A stretch of DNA of 35,001 bases from an uncultured Alphaproteobacteria bacterium. Its GTDB lineage: Bacteria > Pseudomonadota > Alphaproteobacteria > UBA11222. Made by a program: the position numbers and the translations under genes. Below, piece after piece: positions 8,730-20,072 of the stretch (position 1 is its first letter; every line of letters begins with the position of its first letter). Location: the NCBI GenBank assembly GCA_937888955.1, contig CALAQW010000026.1, positions 1 through 35,001 of the forward strand, read 5' to 3'. Under the pieces are notes generated by a model. It searched no databases, was not told the DNA's origin, and was given only the letters and a program-made list of their open reading frames with translations.

Positions 8730-10682
8730 CTACTCGGCTGTTTGCGTCCTTTCCGTATCGCCAGAATAACTTTGCTTTTCTTTAATCTCATTTAACAAGG
8801 CAGCAATTGCCGTCTGAAAATTGACGACCTGCTGCTGTTTCGCACCCAAACGCCGGATCGAAACCGTTTCATCCTCCGCTTCCTTGCGCCCGACAACGAA
8901 TAAGACAGGCACCTTTTGCAGGGAATGTTCACGCACCTTATAATTAATTTTCTCATTCCGCAAATCGGTCGCGACCCTCACCCCTTGCGCAAACAGGGCC
9001 TGCGCCACCTGTTGCGCATATTCATCGGCATCAGAGGTAATGGTTGCAACGACAACCTGCACCGGCGCGAGCCATAGCGGGAAGCGGCCCGCATGATGCT
9101 CGATCAGGATGCCCGCAAACCGTTCAAGCGATCCGAACAAGGCCCGGTGCAGCATGACTGGCTGATGCTTCTGCCCGTCCTCGCCGATATAACTCGCCCC
9201 AAGCCGGCCCGGCAGATTGAGATCAACCTGTAACGTGCCGCACTGCCAGTCCCGGCCGATCGCATCGCGCAAGACGAATTCCAGCTTTGGCCCGTAGAAC
9301 GCCCCCTCGCCGGGGTTCAGCTCATATTCAAGCCCGGCGGCTTCCACCGCGACCTTGAGCGCGGCCTCGGATTTGTCCCAGATGGCATCACTGCCGACAC
9401 GTTTCTCCGGCCGGTCAGAGAACTTCACCCGCACCTGATCGAAACCGAAATCACGATAGATTTCCAGAATGAGATTGGTGACGGTGACGCATTCTTCCGT
9501 AATCTGATCTTCCGTGCAGAAAATATGCGCATCGTCCTGCGTGAAGGCGCGCAAGCGCATCAATCCATGCAGCGCGCCGGACGGTTCATAACGATGCACC
9601 TTGCCAAATTCCGCCATCCGATAAGGCAGATCACGATAGCTGCGGATCCCCTGCTTGAAGATCTGCACATGACCGGGGCAGTTCATCGGCTTGATACAGA
9701 AATGCCGTTCATCGGGGGTATGGCTTGAAAACATTTCCTCGCCGAATTTCTCGGCATGGCCCGACGCCACCCATAGCGAACTGTCCAGAAGCTCGGGCGT
9801 ATTGACCTCGTGATAGCCGGCAATACGCTGGCGGTCGCGCATATAGTTGACCAGCGCCGAAAACAGGGTCCAGCCCTTGGGATGCCAGAATACCGCGCCC
9901 GGCCCTTCTTCCTGAAAATGGAACAGATCCATTTCCCGGCCAAGACGGCGATGGTCGCGCTTCTCCGCCTCCTCCAGCATATGCAGATAGGCTTTCAGCT
10001 CTTTGTCGCTGGCCCAGCAGGTGCCGTAAATCCGCTGCAGCATCTCATTGTCGGAATCGCCGCGCCAATAGGCACCGGCAAGCTTGGTCAGCTTGAACGC
10101 CTTGCCAAGCTTCCCGGTGGACGGCAAATGCGGCCCGCGGCATAAATCCTGCCAGTCACCCTGCCGGTAGAGCCCCACATCTTCCCCTTGCGGAATGGAT
10201 GCAATGATCTCAGCCTTATATTCCTCCCCGATCGAGCGGAAGAACGCCACCGCCTCGTCGCGATCCCACACCTCGCGCACAATCGGCTCGTCACGATCCA
10301 CGATCTCGCACATCCGCTTTTCGATGACCTCAAGATCGTCGAGGCTGAACGGTTCGGGGCGCGCGAAATCGTAATAAAAGCCGTTTTCGATAACCGGCCC
10401 GATGGTGATCTGCGTTTCGGGATAAAGCTCCTTCACCGCTTCCGCCAGCACATGCGCGGCGTCATGGCGCAAGGTCTCAAGCGCGGCAGGATGGTCGCGT
10501 GTGATGATTTCAACCGCACAATTTCGGTCAATGCGCGTCGACAGATCCTTCAATTCCCCGTCAAGCCGCAGCAGAACGGCCTTCTTGGCAAGGGATTTCG
10601 AAATATCGGCCGCAAGCTCGTCACCGGTGATGGCCGCGTCGAACTGACGAACCGAACCATCTGGCAGTGCAATCTCAATCAT
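8730..10682 (-). CDS. thrS: Threonyl-tRNA synthetase
   Basis: The ATG at 10682 gives 650 residues, the normal length, and starts with the TGS-domain segment [14 protein letters not shown]. The frame is open a further 32 codons upstream, but that extension has no family match. Domains in order: TGS (about 1-60), the second additional domain for editing with an HxxxH pattern ([11 protein letters not shown]), the class II catalytic core, and the C-terminal anticodon-binding domain starting near [11 protein letters not shown]. Zinc-binding Cys is in MNCPGH; motif 2 is in the [14 protein letters not shown] region. It charges tRNA-Thr in the cytoplasm. yidD and an Fe-S scaffold gene lie upstream on the same strand, with a 111-bp gap after yidD. 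Confidence 0.97.
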   Translation of the reverse strand: MIEIALPDGSVRQFDAAITGDELAADISKSLAKKAVLLRLDGELKDLSTRIDRNCAVEIITRDHPAALETLRHDAAHVLAEAVKELYPETQITIGPVIENGFYYDFARPEPFSLDDLEVIEKRMCEIVDRDEPIVREVWDRDEAVAFFRSIGEEYKAEIIASIPQGEDVGLYRQGDWQDLCRGPHLPSTGKLGKAFKLTKLAGAYWRGDSDNEMLQRIYGTCWASDKELKAYLHMLEEAEKRDHRRLGREMDLFHFQEEGPGAVFWHPKGWTLFSALVNYMRDRQRIAGYHEVNTPELLDSSLWVASGHAEKFGEEMFSSHTPDERHFCIKPMNCPGHVQIFKQGIRSYRDLPYRMAEFGKVHRYEPSGALHGLMRLRAFTQDDAHIFCTEDQITEECVTVTNLILEIYRDFGFDQVRVKFSDRPEKRVGSDAIWDKSEAALKVAVEAAGLEYELNPGEGAFYGPKLEFVLRDAIGRDWQCGTLQVDLNLPGRLGASYIGEDGQKHQPVMLHRALFGSLERFAGILIEHHAGRFPLWLAPVQVVVATITSDADEYAQQVAQALFAQGVRVATDLRNEKINYKVREHSLQKVPVLFVVGRKEAEDETVSIRRLGAKQQQVVNFQTAIAALLNEIKEKQSYSGDTERTQTAE

Positions 10683-10793
10683 CGTTTCAACTCTTAAATT
10701 CTCACATGCGTTGCCTGGACCCGCTTTATACAGCAGCCGCCTTAAGAAAAAAGCCCCGGCACCATATTGCGATGACAACGCAACCGCAAAAAA

Positions 10794-11060
10794 TTACTTC
10801 CGTTTCTCCGGAACGGGGTCATAACCCGAACCGCCCCAGGGGTGGCAGCGGCCAATCCGGCGCAGTGCAAGCCATCCGCCGCGCAGTGGCCCGAACCGCC
10901 TAATCGCTTCCAGCGCATATTCCGAACAGCTTGGCGCATACCGGCAATTGGGGCCCAAAAGAGGGGAAACGGTCAGTTGATAGAGCCGGATCAATCCGGT
11001 CAGGACAGCACCGCTCAACCGGGCGGCAGGGCCCAACCTCGTCTTATCGCGCGCGGCCAT
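10794..11060 (-). CDS. yidD: Membrane protein insertion efficiency factor YidD
   Basis: The product has 88 residues. It carries the compact family core [20 protein letters not shown], then [10 protein letters not shown] and the tail [24 protein letters not shown], with the conserved cysteines of the family. YidD is a small peripheral inner-membrane protein with an amphipathic N-terminal part that aids YidC-dependent membrane protein insertion. The start chosen is ATG 11060 ([10 protein letters not shown]), because the longer frame translates sequence that belongs to the overlapping upstream scaffold gene. It overlaps the 3' end of that gene by 17 bp, which suggests translational coupling. In many proteobacteria yidD lies by rpmH-rnpA; here it sits with an Fe-S scaffold gene and thrS. 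Confidence 0.93.
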   Translation of the reverse strand: MAARDKTRLGPAARLSGAVLTGLIRLYQLTVSPLLGPNCRYAPSCSEYALEAIRRFGPLRGGWLALRRIGRCHPWGGSGYDPVPEKRK

Positions 11061-11553
11061 GATCGTCGGTGGCGGATGCAGGCTGCGATTTGCCGTCGGG
11101 CGCATCGGATGCTTCGGCTGTCTTGCGCTGGGCCTCGATCTCATCGATGGCGCGAACCACCGCCTCGAAAGGCAACATGACCGAACCGTGCCGTGCCTTA
11201 TAATCAGCGACCGGCTGCAACACCTCCAGCTCTGCCCAGATACCACCTGGTGGTGGCGCTTTTTCCTTCAGCATCGCGCGCATGTCTTTTGCCAGCTGAC
11301 GCAGCGCGGCGGATGACTGCCCGACAACATGTTTCGCCATGACCGCCGATGCCGCCTGCCCCAGTGCGCAAGCCTTCACCTCGGCCCCGTAATCGCTGAC
11401 CTTATCGCCGGTCATCTTCAGATCAACGGTGATCCGGCTGCCACAGAGCGGGCTGTCAAGAAACACCGTCGCGTCGGGGGCATCGAGCCTTTCTGTACGC
11501 GCAATATTGCCCGCAAGGCTCAGGATCGTTTTGTTGTACAGATCTGCGACCAT
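11044..11553 (-). CDS. IscU/SufU-like iron-sulfur cluster scaffold protein with two of three ligand cysteines
   Basis: The product has 169 residues and the NifU N-terminal (IscU/SufU) fold pattern. Cys37 in SPLCGSR and Cys62 in [11 protein letters not shown] correspond to the first two ligand positions. The third ligand position falls in the segment [11 protein letters not shown], where Ser124 stands in place of Cys. The Asp that usually follows the first Cys-Gly is also absent. From memory, this Ser is shared by a known alphaproteobacterial subfamily, so it is probably not a local mutation. A polar 25-residue tail follows residue 145. Start ATG 11553 has AAGGG about eight bases upstream. sufE lies upstream on the same strand. 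Function in cluster assembly is inferred; a role as a complete scaffold is doubtful. Confidence 0.8.
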   Translation of the reverse strand: MVADLYNKTILSLAGNIARTERLDAPDATVFLDSPLCGSRITVDLKMTGDKVSDYGAEVKACALGQAASAVMAKHVVGQSSAALRQLAKDMRAMLKEKAPPPGGIWAELEVLQPVADYKARHGSVMLPFEAVVRAIDEIEAQRKTAEASDAPDGKSQPASATDDHGRAR

Positions 11554-11673
11554 TGGCTGCCCTTCACCCTGCCCTTATTTCCCCATCCTGCATTCCCGAT
11601 GCGACGCCATCGGCGCTTCTGGACCGATATTATCCCCAAATGACGCCATGTCGCGGCGAATGTTCAGGTCTTC

Positions 11674-12099
11674 TCACGCCGCCAGCGCCGCCGCTTTTTG
11701 CTTGATCGTCTTCAGCATCGCGTGCAGCCCGTTCGCGCGTGTCGGACTAAGATGGGAATCAAGACCGATCTGCGCAATGAAATCAGGGGGCGTGTCCACA
11801 ATATCACGCGCCGAGCGCCCGCTATAGATGCGCAGCAGCAAGGCAATCAGGCCCGAAACGATGGCGGAATCGCTGATCGCCTGAAATGTCAGACAATCTG
11901 CATCACCTTCCGCCCGCAGCCAGACCTGACTTTGGCAGCCATGCACCTTGGCCTCATCCGTCCGCCATTCCTCGGGAAACTCCGGCAGCTTCCGACCCAG
12001 ATCGATGAGATATTGGTAGCGGTCCATCCAATCGTCGAAAAACTGAAATTCGTCGATCAATTCGGCCTGTTCTTCTGCGATCGATGTCTGTGCCTGCAC
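11674..12099 (-). CDS. sufE: SufE family sulfur acceptor
   Basis: SufE accepts persulfide sulfur from the cysteine desulfurase SufS and passes it on for Fe-S cluster assembly. The sulfur-accepting Cys lies in KVHGCQSQVW, residue 55 with the start chosen. The upstream part DRYQYLIDLGRKLPEFPEEW and the downstream part GLIALLLRIYSGRSARDI are typical of the family. The start chosen is GTG 12099, with AGGA six bases upstream, giving 141 residues, the usual family length. A GTG at 12171 would add 24 residues without family match and would place an inverted repeat inside the gene. No sufS, sufB, sufC or sufD is nearby. The IscU-like gene is 120 bp downstream. Confidence 0.9.
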   Translation of the reverse strand: MQAQTSIAEEQAELIDEFQFFDDWMDRYQYLIDLGRKLPEFPEEWRTDEAKVHGCQSQVWLRAEGDADCLTFQAISDSAIVSGLIALLLRIYSGRSARDIVDTPPDFIAQIGLDSHLSPTRANGLHAMLKTIKQKAAALAA

Positions 12100-12140
12100 A
12101 GCTTGTCCTATTTTGTTCTCTGGTGATCCGAATATGTGCA

Positions 12141-12162
12141 ATTCCACGCTCAACCGTGGAAT
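12141..12162. promoter_or_regulatory. Perfect 8-bp inverted repeat upstream of sufE (candidate operator)
   Basis: ATTCCACG (12141-12148) and CGTGGAAT (12155-12162) are perfect inverted copies separated by six bases. The element is centred about 50 bases upstream of the GTG chosen for sufE, a usual operator position. It has no following U-run, so a terminator is unlikely. The sequence does not match a consensus I can name for IscR or RirA. Confidence 0.4.
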
Positions 12163-12284
12163 GCAAGCCACGATTGCCTTATATAATCATTCAGGCTAAA
12201 GTTTGGATGTGAATTCGGGGCATTCAATGGCTCTGCTCTATTGATGTTTTTGAAGTTCGCAGCGCTGGTTTAACAAAATTAGAG

Positions 12285-12345
12285 GGCTTCGTCCTTTTTA
12301 ACGGGACAGAAGCGTAAGGGACAAATCCCCGTTATCCCTCATGAG
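12285..12345 (+). promoter_or_regulatory. Structured folE leader, candidate THF-II (folE-motif) riboswitch
   Basis: The 5' region of folE has a clear nested helix. TAACG (12299-12303) pairs with CGTTA (12330-12334), and inside it GGGA near 12318 pairs with TCCC near 12326. A large asymmetric loop containing GAAGCG lies between them. An alternative 7-bp helix, TAACGGG with CCCGTTA, uses the same bases. A folE-associated RNA class, the THF-II riboswitch, is known from Alphaproteobacteria and has two helices around an internal loop, which fits in outline. I could not compare it with the covariance model, so this is a candidate only. Confidence 0.35.
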
Positions 12346-12382
12346 AGCGCGCCGGGGTTACAATCGAGAGAGTTACATTCCT

Positions 12383-13027
12383 ATGGATGCCATCGCAAAA
12401 GAGGCGGGGAAGGTAGTCACTGCATTTGACGAAAAATCAAACAAATCAAGCAAACTGAAACGACCGACGCGCGCTGAAGCGGAAGCTGCCGTCGAAACAC
12501 TGATCCGCTGGGCGGGCGACGATCCGTCCCGCGAAGGGCTTACCGATACACCCGCCCGGGTGGTTAAAGCCTATTCCGAATTTTTCGCCGGCTATCAGGA
12601 AGATCCTGAAGAGATTCTGGCCCGCACCTTCGAGGAAGTCGAAGGCTATGACGACTGGGTCGTTCTGCGTGATATCCGTCTTGAATCCCATTGCGAACAC
12701 CATATGCTGCCTATTATCGGGCAAGTGCATCTGGCCTATATCCCCAATGGTCGCGTGGTCGGCATCAGCAAACTTGCGCGGATTGTCGATGCATTCGGCA
12801 AACGGCTGCAGACCCAGGAAACGCTGACCTCGCAAATCGCGAATGCGGTCGACAACTATCTGAAACCGCTCGGTGTCGCCGTTTTGGTCGAGGCATCGCA
12901 CCAATGCATGACGATCCGTGGTGTCCATAAACCGGGCACATCCATGATCACAAGCCGCATGATCGGCGCTTTTCAGGACGATCCGCGCCTTGAAGAACGT
13001 TTCATGCACATGTTGAACCGCAGCTGA
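12383..13027 (+). CDS. folE: GTP cyclohydrolase I
   Basis: FolE converts GTP to 7,8-dihydroneopterin triphosphate, the first step of folate synthesis. With start ATG 12383 the product has 214 residues. Zinc ligands are visible as Cys104 and His107 in ESHCEHHM and Cys175 in SHQCMTIRG. The substrate-binding segment [16 protein letters not shown] is intact. An in-frame ATG at 12341 would add 14 residues but has no ribosome site; a GAGAGAG stretch lies about ten bases before 12383. The first 30 residues are lysine-rich and poorly conserved, as usual. hisI follows 49 bp downstream in the same direction. The structured leader upstream may control it. Confidence 0.96.
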   Translation: MDAIAKEAGKVVTAFDEKSNKSSKLKRPTRAEAEAAVETLIRWAGDDPSREGLTDTPARVVKAYSEFFAGYQEDPEEILARTFEEVEGYDDWVVLRDIRLESHCEHHMLPIIGQVHLAYIPNGRVVGISKLARIVDAFGKRLQTQETLTSQIANAVDNYLKPLGVAVLVEASHQCMTIRGVHKPGTSMITSRMIGAFQDDPRLEERFMHMLNRS

Positions 13028-13076
13028 GTTAGCGCTATTAGCGCATGCTTAACCCGATTGATGGAAACTAGCGGCG

Positions 13077-13556
13077 ATGAGTAATCAGGAACAAATTCAG
13101 TTTTCGGCACGCAAAACCGTCGAACAGGTCGAGGAAAGCGACGAGCTGGCCCCGAAATTCGATGAATATGGCCTTATTCCGGTCGTCACGACCGATGCCT
13201 CATCAGGCGAAGTACTGATGCATGGCTACATGAACGAGGAAGCCTTCCGCAAAACCGTCGCGCTTGGCGAAGCGGTTTATTGGAGCCGCAGCCGTAAATG
13301 CCTGTGGCACAAGGGCGCGACCAGCGGGCTTGTGCAAAAGGTGGTCGAGATGCGTATCGACGACGATCAGGATGCGGTCTGGCTGCGTGTCAATGTGAAT
13401 GGCGGCGCAAGCTGCCATGTCGGTTATCGTTCCTGCTTTTATCGTTCGGTCCCGGTTGGCGCATCAGGCACGGTCAGCCTGAACTTCGAAGAGACGGAAA
13501 AGGTCTTTGACCCGAAAGCCGTCTATGGCGATGCGCCCAACCCGACGCAGCTCTAA
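13077..13556 (+). CDS. hisI: Phosphoribosyl-AMP cyclohydrolase
   Basis: HisI opens the adenine ring of phosphoribosyl-AMP in histidine synthesis. The 159-residue product has the family segments [28 protein letters not shown] and the metal-binding stretch [15 protein letters not shown], with its two conserved Cys. It is a stand-alone cyclohydrolase without the HisE pyrophosphohydrolase domain. About 35 residues precede the conserved core and show no motif. It follows folE by 49 bp and precedes the patatin-like gene by 26 bp, so the three are probably one transcription unit. This order with folE occurs in other Alphaproteobacteria. Confidence 0.96.
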   Translation: MSNQEQIQFSARKTVEQVEESDELAPKFDEYGLIPVVTTDASSGEVLMHGYMNEEAFRKTVALGEAVYWSRSRKCLWHKGATSGLVQKVVEMRIDDDQDAVWLRVNVNGGASCHVGYRSCFYRSVPVGASGTVSLNFEETEKVFDPKAVYGDAPNPTQL

Positions 13557-13582
13557 CCTGAAATTTCATCCAAGCGGTGCGC

Positions 13583-14545
13583 ATGAACGGGCATCCGGAC
13601 AGACCCAACTGGTTCAGCCGCCCCGCACCGATCGGCCTTGCGCTTGGTAGTGGCGTCGCCCGCGGATGGGCGCATATCGGGGTGCTGCGTGCACTCGAAC
13701 GGGCGGGCATCCGCCCCGACATCATCGCGGGCACCTCGATTGGCGCGGTTGTCGGTGGCTGCTATGCCGCGGGAAAATTACATCCGCTTGAGGAATGGGC
13801 CACAGGCCTCACCCAGTCGCGGCTGTTCCGCTTTCTCGATATCCGGCTGGGCAGCAGCGGGCTGATCGCTGGCAACCGGCTGGCGGACGAGCTGACGGAC
13901 AAGCTTGGCGATCTTGAAATTCAGCATCTAAGTCAGCGCTTTATCGCAATCGCCACCGAACTTGCGACCGGCCATGAAATCTGGCTGCGCGAAGGCAATC
14001 TCGTCGAGAATCTGCGTGCCTCCTATGCCCTTCCAGGCATATTCAACCCGGTACGGGTGCATAATCACTGGCTTATCGACGGGGCGCTTGTCAATCCGGT
14101 GCCCGTATCGGTTTGCCGTGCCTTTGGCGCCCGGCTTGTCATTGCGGTCAATCTGAATGCGGATTCCTTTGGCAAGGGGACATTCGCGGATGCCGAGCAT
14201 CTGCGCCATGATGAGGATGAGGATGAGAATGCGGAGGAAGGCGGCTTCAGAGCGTTGCTATCGGCCGCCAAGCGACCAGACAGGCTGCTGCTGCGGCAGC
14301 TTTTCGGCGTCGGCAACAGCGCACCGGGGCTGACCGATGTCATGTTTGCCTCACTCAATATCATTCAGGACCGGCTGGCCCGCAGCCGGCTGGCCGGTGA
14401 TCCCCCAGATATCACAATCAACCCACAGGTCGCGCATGTCGGGCTTGTGGAATTTCACCGTGCCCGGGAACTGATCGACCTCGGCGAGGAAGCGATGGAG
14501 GCTGCCATACCAACCGTACGCGATGCGCTGAGCTTCCTTCAGTAA
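13583..14545 (+). CDS. Patatin-like phospholipase family protein (RssA-type)
   Basis: The product has 320 residues from ATG 13583; a GTG six bases earlier is an equally possible start. The patatin elements are present in order: the glycine-rich oxyanion loop GSGVARGWAHIGVL, the nucleophile elbow GTSIG with Ser52, and the dyad Asp in LIDGALVNPVP (Asp166). These proteins hydrolyse acyl esters of lipids, but the substrate of RssA-type members is mostly unknown. There is no signal peptide, so it is cytoplasmic or peripheral. An acidic run (HDEDEDENAEE, about residues 210-220) interrupts the C-terminal half and is probably a flexible loop. It is the last gene of the folE-hisI unit. Confidence 0.9.
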   Translation: MNGHPDRPNWFSRPAPIGLALGSGVARGWAHIGVLRALERAGIRPDIIAGTSIGAVVGGCYAAGKLHPLEEWATGLTQSRLFRFLDIRLGSSGLIAGNRLADELTDKLGDLEIQHLSQRFIAIATELATGHEIWLREGNLVENLRASYALPGIFNPVRVHNHWLIDGALVNPVPVSVCRAFGARLVIAVNLNADSFGKGTFADAEHLRHDEDEDENAEEGGFRALLSAAKRPDRLLLRQLFGVGNSAPGLTDVMFASLNIIQDRLARSRLAGDPPDITINPQVAHVGLVEFHRARELIDLGEEAMEAAIPTVRDALSFLQ

Positions 14546-14610
14546 CCGCTGTCATATTCCCCAACGCCGCAAACCCGCCTAAACTGCGATGCGGCAAGAG
14601 GGGATAGAAA

Positions 14611-16563
14611 ATGGTTTTACGCATCGGGCATATGGCAGGCGGTATCATGCTGCTTTTGGCAAGCGCATGCGGCGGCCCGCCCGATTTTCATGCGCCTGAC
14701 GGCCCGGCAACCGAATGGTCCGCTTTCGGCGGTGCACCGGGCGGGGGCCATTACAGCCCCGCAAACCAGATCACCCCTGAAAATGTGCATGCGCTGAAGC
14801 TTGCCTGGGTCCATGAAACCCCGGACTTTCACGATGTCCATGAAGACCCTGAAAAGCCGGGTCCCGTTCAGCGCGGACGCGGCACCTCGTTCCAGGCGAC
14901 GCCGCTGATGGTCGATGGCACACTTTACTACACGACCCCTTACAATCGGGTGTTTGCGCTCGACCCTGCGACAGGGGCCGAACGCTGGCATTACGATCCG
15001 CAAATCAAGATCGACCGGAGCCATTTCACCCCGCCATCGCGCGGTGTTTCAAGCTGGACCGACACAAAAAAGGCGGACGGCCCCTGCCGGCACCGCATCT
15101 TCTTTGGCACGATGGACGGACGGCTGATCGCGCTTGATGGCGGCACTGGCAAGCCCTGCACCGATTTTGGCGCGGCGGGGACGGTTGATCTGGGCGCCGG
15201 ATTGTCGCCGCATCAGAAGATGCGCGATTATGCCATCACAAGCCCGCCGGCAATCCTTGGCGATCTGGTGATCCTTGGCGCATTCGTGATCGACGCGACC
15301 CATGGGGATACCCCTTCGGGGGTGGTGCGCGCCTATGACGCGCGCGATGGCCGCTTTGTCTGGGGCTGGAACGCCGTACCGCCGGGCGACAGCATGTATG
15401 ATGCGGAGGGGAATTTTCGCGGCGGCACGGCGAATGTCTGGTCGTTGATCTCGGTCGACCCGGCGCGCAAGCTTGTTTTCGTACCGACAGGTAATCCGTT
15501 CCCCGATTATTATGGCGGTGATCGCAACGGATACGATCATTATGCAAGCTCCATCGTCGCTCTGAACGGGGAGACAGGCGCACTTGTCTGGCATTTTCAG
15601 ACCGTGCACCACGATATCTGGGATTATGACGTGCCCGCCCAGCCCACGCTTGTCGATCTGACCATTGACGGCAAATCCGTACCCGCGCTCGCCCAGGTCA
15701 CCAAGATGGGGCTGACATTCATCCTCAATCGCGAAACCGGGGAACCGATTTTCCCCGTCCATGAAAAGCCGGTGCCGCAAACCGGTGCCGTGCCGGGTGA
15801 ATATCTGCACCCGACCCAGCCCTTTCCCGAAAAGCCGCCTGCCCTGACGCGGCTTGGCATTACACCGGACGATGCCTGGGGGCTCACTTTCTGGGATCGC
15901 GGGGTCTGCCGGCGCAAGATTGCAGCGCTTGACCACGGGCCGATCTATACCCCGACCTCCCTGAAAGGAACCGCCATCCTGCCCTCGCAGATCGGCGGCA
16001 ATAACTGGGGATCGCCGGCCATTGATCCAGCACGCAACTGGCTGATCGCGAATACCAACCATCTGCCGGTGGCAGCACGCCTGATCCCGCGCGCGGAATG
16101 CAATGAGGACGCGGTCGCCTTCGCGCAGAAATCGACACCCTATTGCTATGCCAATATGCCGCTTGTTTCACCGCTTAAAATTCCCTGCACAGCGCCGCCC
16201 TGGGGCACCCTGTCAGCGATCGATCTGAACAGCGGTGACATCGTCTGGACAGAGCCTTTGGGCGCGGTCGGGCGCGGTCTGTTCTCACTGATCAAGGGCG
16301 GGGCCAATTTCGGCGGCCCCATGGTCACCGAAAGCGGGCTGATCTTCATCGGCGCGTCAATGGATCGGAAGTTCCGCGCGATCGAGATCACCACGGGCAA
16401 GGAATTATGGAGCGCCAATCTGCCCACCACGGCCAATGCGGTGCCGATGAGCTACCGGCTTGGAGAAAACGGGCAGCAATATGTCGTGATCGCGGTGGGG
16501 GGCCATTTTTCACGGCTGTCACCACCGGGGGCAACGCTGATGGCCTTCGCGCTGCCTGAATGA
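14611..16563 (+). CDS. PQQ-dependent quinoprotein dehydrogenase, glucose-dehydrogenase-like, probable lipoprotein
   Basis: The product has 650 residues from ATG 14611, supported by AGAGGGG about seven bases upstream. It matches the periplasmic eight-bladed propeller part of membrane glucose dehydrogenase: HYSPANQITPENVHALKLAW near the start, then HHDIWDYDVPAQPTLVDL, NNWGSPAIDPARNWLIAN and APPWGTLSAIDLNSGDIVW. It lacks the five-helix membrane domain of Gcd. Instead a short signal sequence ends at LLLASAC, where Cys20 could be lipidated, although Ala at position -3 makes a weak lipobox. The reaction would be oxidation of a sugar or alcohol with pyrroloquinoline quinone; the substrate is not predictable. 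No pqq synthesis gene and no cytochrome partner is nearby. It converges with valS. Confidence 0.88.
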   Translation: MVLRIGHMAGGIMLLLASACGGPPDFHAPDGPATEWSAFGGAPGGGHYSPANQITPENVHALKLAWVHETPDFHDVHEDPEKPGPVQRGRGTSFQATPLMVDGTLYYTTPYNRVFALDPATGAERWHYDPQIKIDRSHFTPPSRGVSSWTDTKKADGPCRHRIFFGTMDGRLIALDGGTGKPCTDFGAAGTVDLGAGLSPHQKMRDYAITSPPAILGDLVILGAFVIDATHGDTPSGVVRAYDARDGRFVWGWNAVPPGDSMYDAEGNFRGGTANVWSLISVDPARKLVFVPTGNPFPDYYGGDRNGYDHYASSIVALNGETGALVWHFQTVHHDIWDYDVPAQPTLVDLTIDGKSVPALAQVTKMGLTFILNRETGEPIFPVHEKPVPQTGAVPGEYLHPTQPFPEKPPALTRLGITPDDAWGLTFWDRGVCRRKIAALDHGPIYTPTSLKGTAILPSQIGGNNWGSPAIDPARNWLIANTNHLPVAARLIPRAECNEDAVAFAQKSTPYCYANMPLVSPLKIPCTAPPWGTLSAIDLNSGDIVWTEPLGAVGRGLFSLIKGGANFGGPMVTESGLIFIGASMDRKFRAIEITTGKELWSANLPTTANAVPMSYRLGENGQQYVVIAVGGHFSRLSPPGATLMAFALPE

Positions 16564-16583
16564 GCCGCGCGCAGGCCTGCTGA

Positions 16584-19250
<2,667 letters not shown>

Positions 19251-19338
19251 GCGCAAAGCCTTCTGTCAATGCGTCAATAGAAGATATGGCCGCACCTCGC
19301 GGGCGCAGCATATTTTGTGAATTAGAAGCGATGTAGCA

Positions 19339-19992
19339 CTATTGGCGCGCGCGGGAAATACGCGAGATTTCTTCCTGCACCAATCGCTCGGCCATGCCGG
19401 GCAGATGCTGATCCAGCCACTCCTTGAGGAGCGGGCGCAAAAGCTCCTTGACGATTTCCTCAAGCGACAGCCCCTGCCCCATACCCACATAGCTCGGCAT
19501 ATCGACAACAAGCTGATTGAGGGCGGCCGCTGTGGCCTGTGCCGTGACCTTATCGACAATACCCGCTTCAACCGCTGTCGGCGGGGTGTCCTCTACAGCG
19601 GCCAATTCCTCGTCCATATCTGGCATATCGGGCATGGACGCGGTATCGAAATCCGGCTCCGGATCGGGCTCGGATTCAAGCACAAAGTCATCTTCAAGCT
19701 CGGGCTCAGCTTCTTCAGCGACTGGTTCGGGTTCCGGATCGGCTACCATATCTTCATCAAGTTCGGTAACCGAGCCATCTTCATTGACCATTTGGGTCAG
19801 ATCGAGAACTTCGTCCTCCTCACCCTGCGGCATGGGCTCTTCCGCAACAGCATCATCAGCTTCGACAGGTTCGTCAGCCGCGCCCCCATCGGATTCTTCC
19901 TGATCGTCGTCAGAGATGATCCGTCGAATGGAAGACAGAATCTCTTCCATCGTCGGTTCGTCTTCCTGACTTTCTTGCTGCTCGTCGCTCAT
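19339..19992 (-). CDS. popZ: PopZ-like polar organising protein (DUF2497)
   Basis: The product has 217 residues with the three-part layout of PopZ. The N-terminal client-binding helix contains EPTMEEILSSIRRIISDD (about 12-29). A long acidic, proline-rich disordered linker rich in Glu, Asp and Pro follows (about 30-160). The C-terminal oligomerisation helices contain LSLEEIVKELLRPLLKEW and LPGMAERLVQEEISRISR. In Caulobacter PopZ forms a polar condensate that anchors the chromosome centromere through ParB and recruits cell-cycle proteins. The linker is longer than in Caulobacter, where PopZ is 177 residues. The neighbours valS and a TolC-family gene recur around this gene in Alphaproteobacteria. 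Confidence 0.9.
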   Translation of the reverse strand: MSDEQQESQEDEPTMEEILSSIRRIISDDDQEESDGGAADEPVEADDAVAEEPMPQGEEDEVLDLTQMVNEDGSVTELDEDMVADPEPEPVAEEAEPELEDDFVLESEPDPEPDFDTASMPDMPDMDEELAAVEDTPPTAVEAGIVDKVTAQATAAALNQLVVDMPSYVGMGQGLSLEEIVKELLRPLLKEWLDQHLPGMAERLVQEEISRISRARQ

Positions 19993-20072
19993 GCCTTCAC
20001 CATTGAAGCGTGAAAATTTTCAATATGGGATTGAGCCATGATGCGGTTAACGGACCATGAATTTCCGTCTTC

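Noticed and set aside
15049-16062. 337-codon antisense frame in the quinoprotein gene
   Set aside because: It is the mirror of a well-supported plus-strand gene and has no motif or ribosome site.
16571-16580. GCAGGCCTGC palindrome between the quinoprotein gene and valS as a terminator
   Set aside because: It has no loop as a hairpin and no U-run on either strand.
19342-20013. 223-codon frame opposite the PopZ-like gene
   Set aside because: The minus frame has the full PopZ layout at both ends. The plus frame is a by-product of its repetitive acidic codons.
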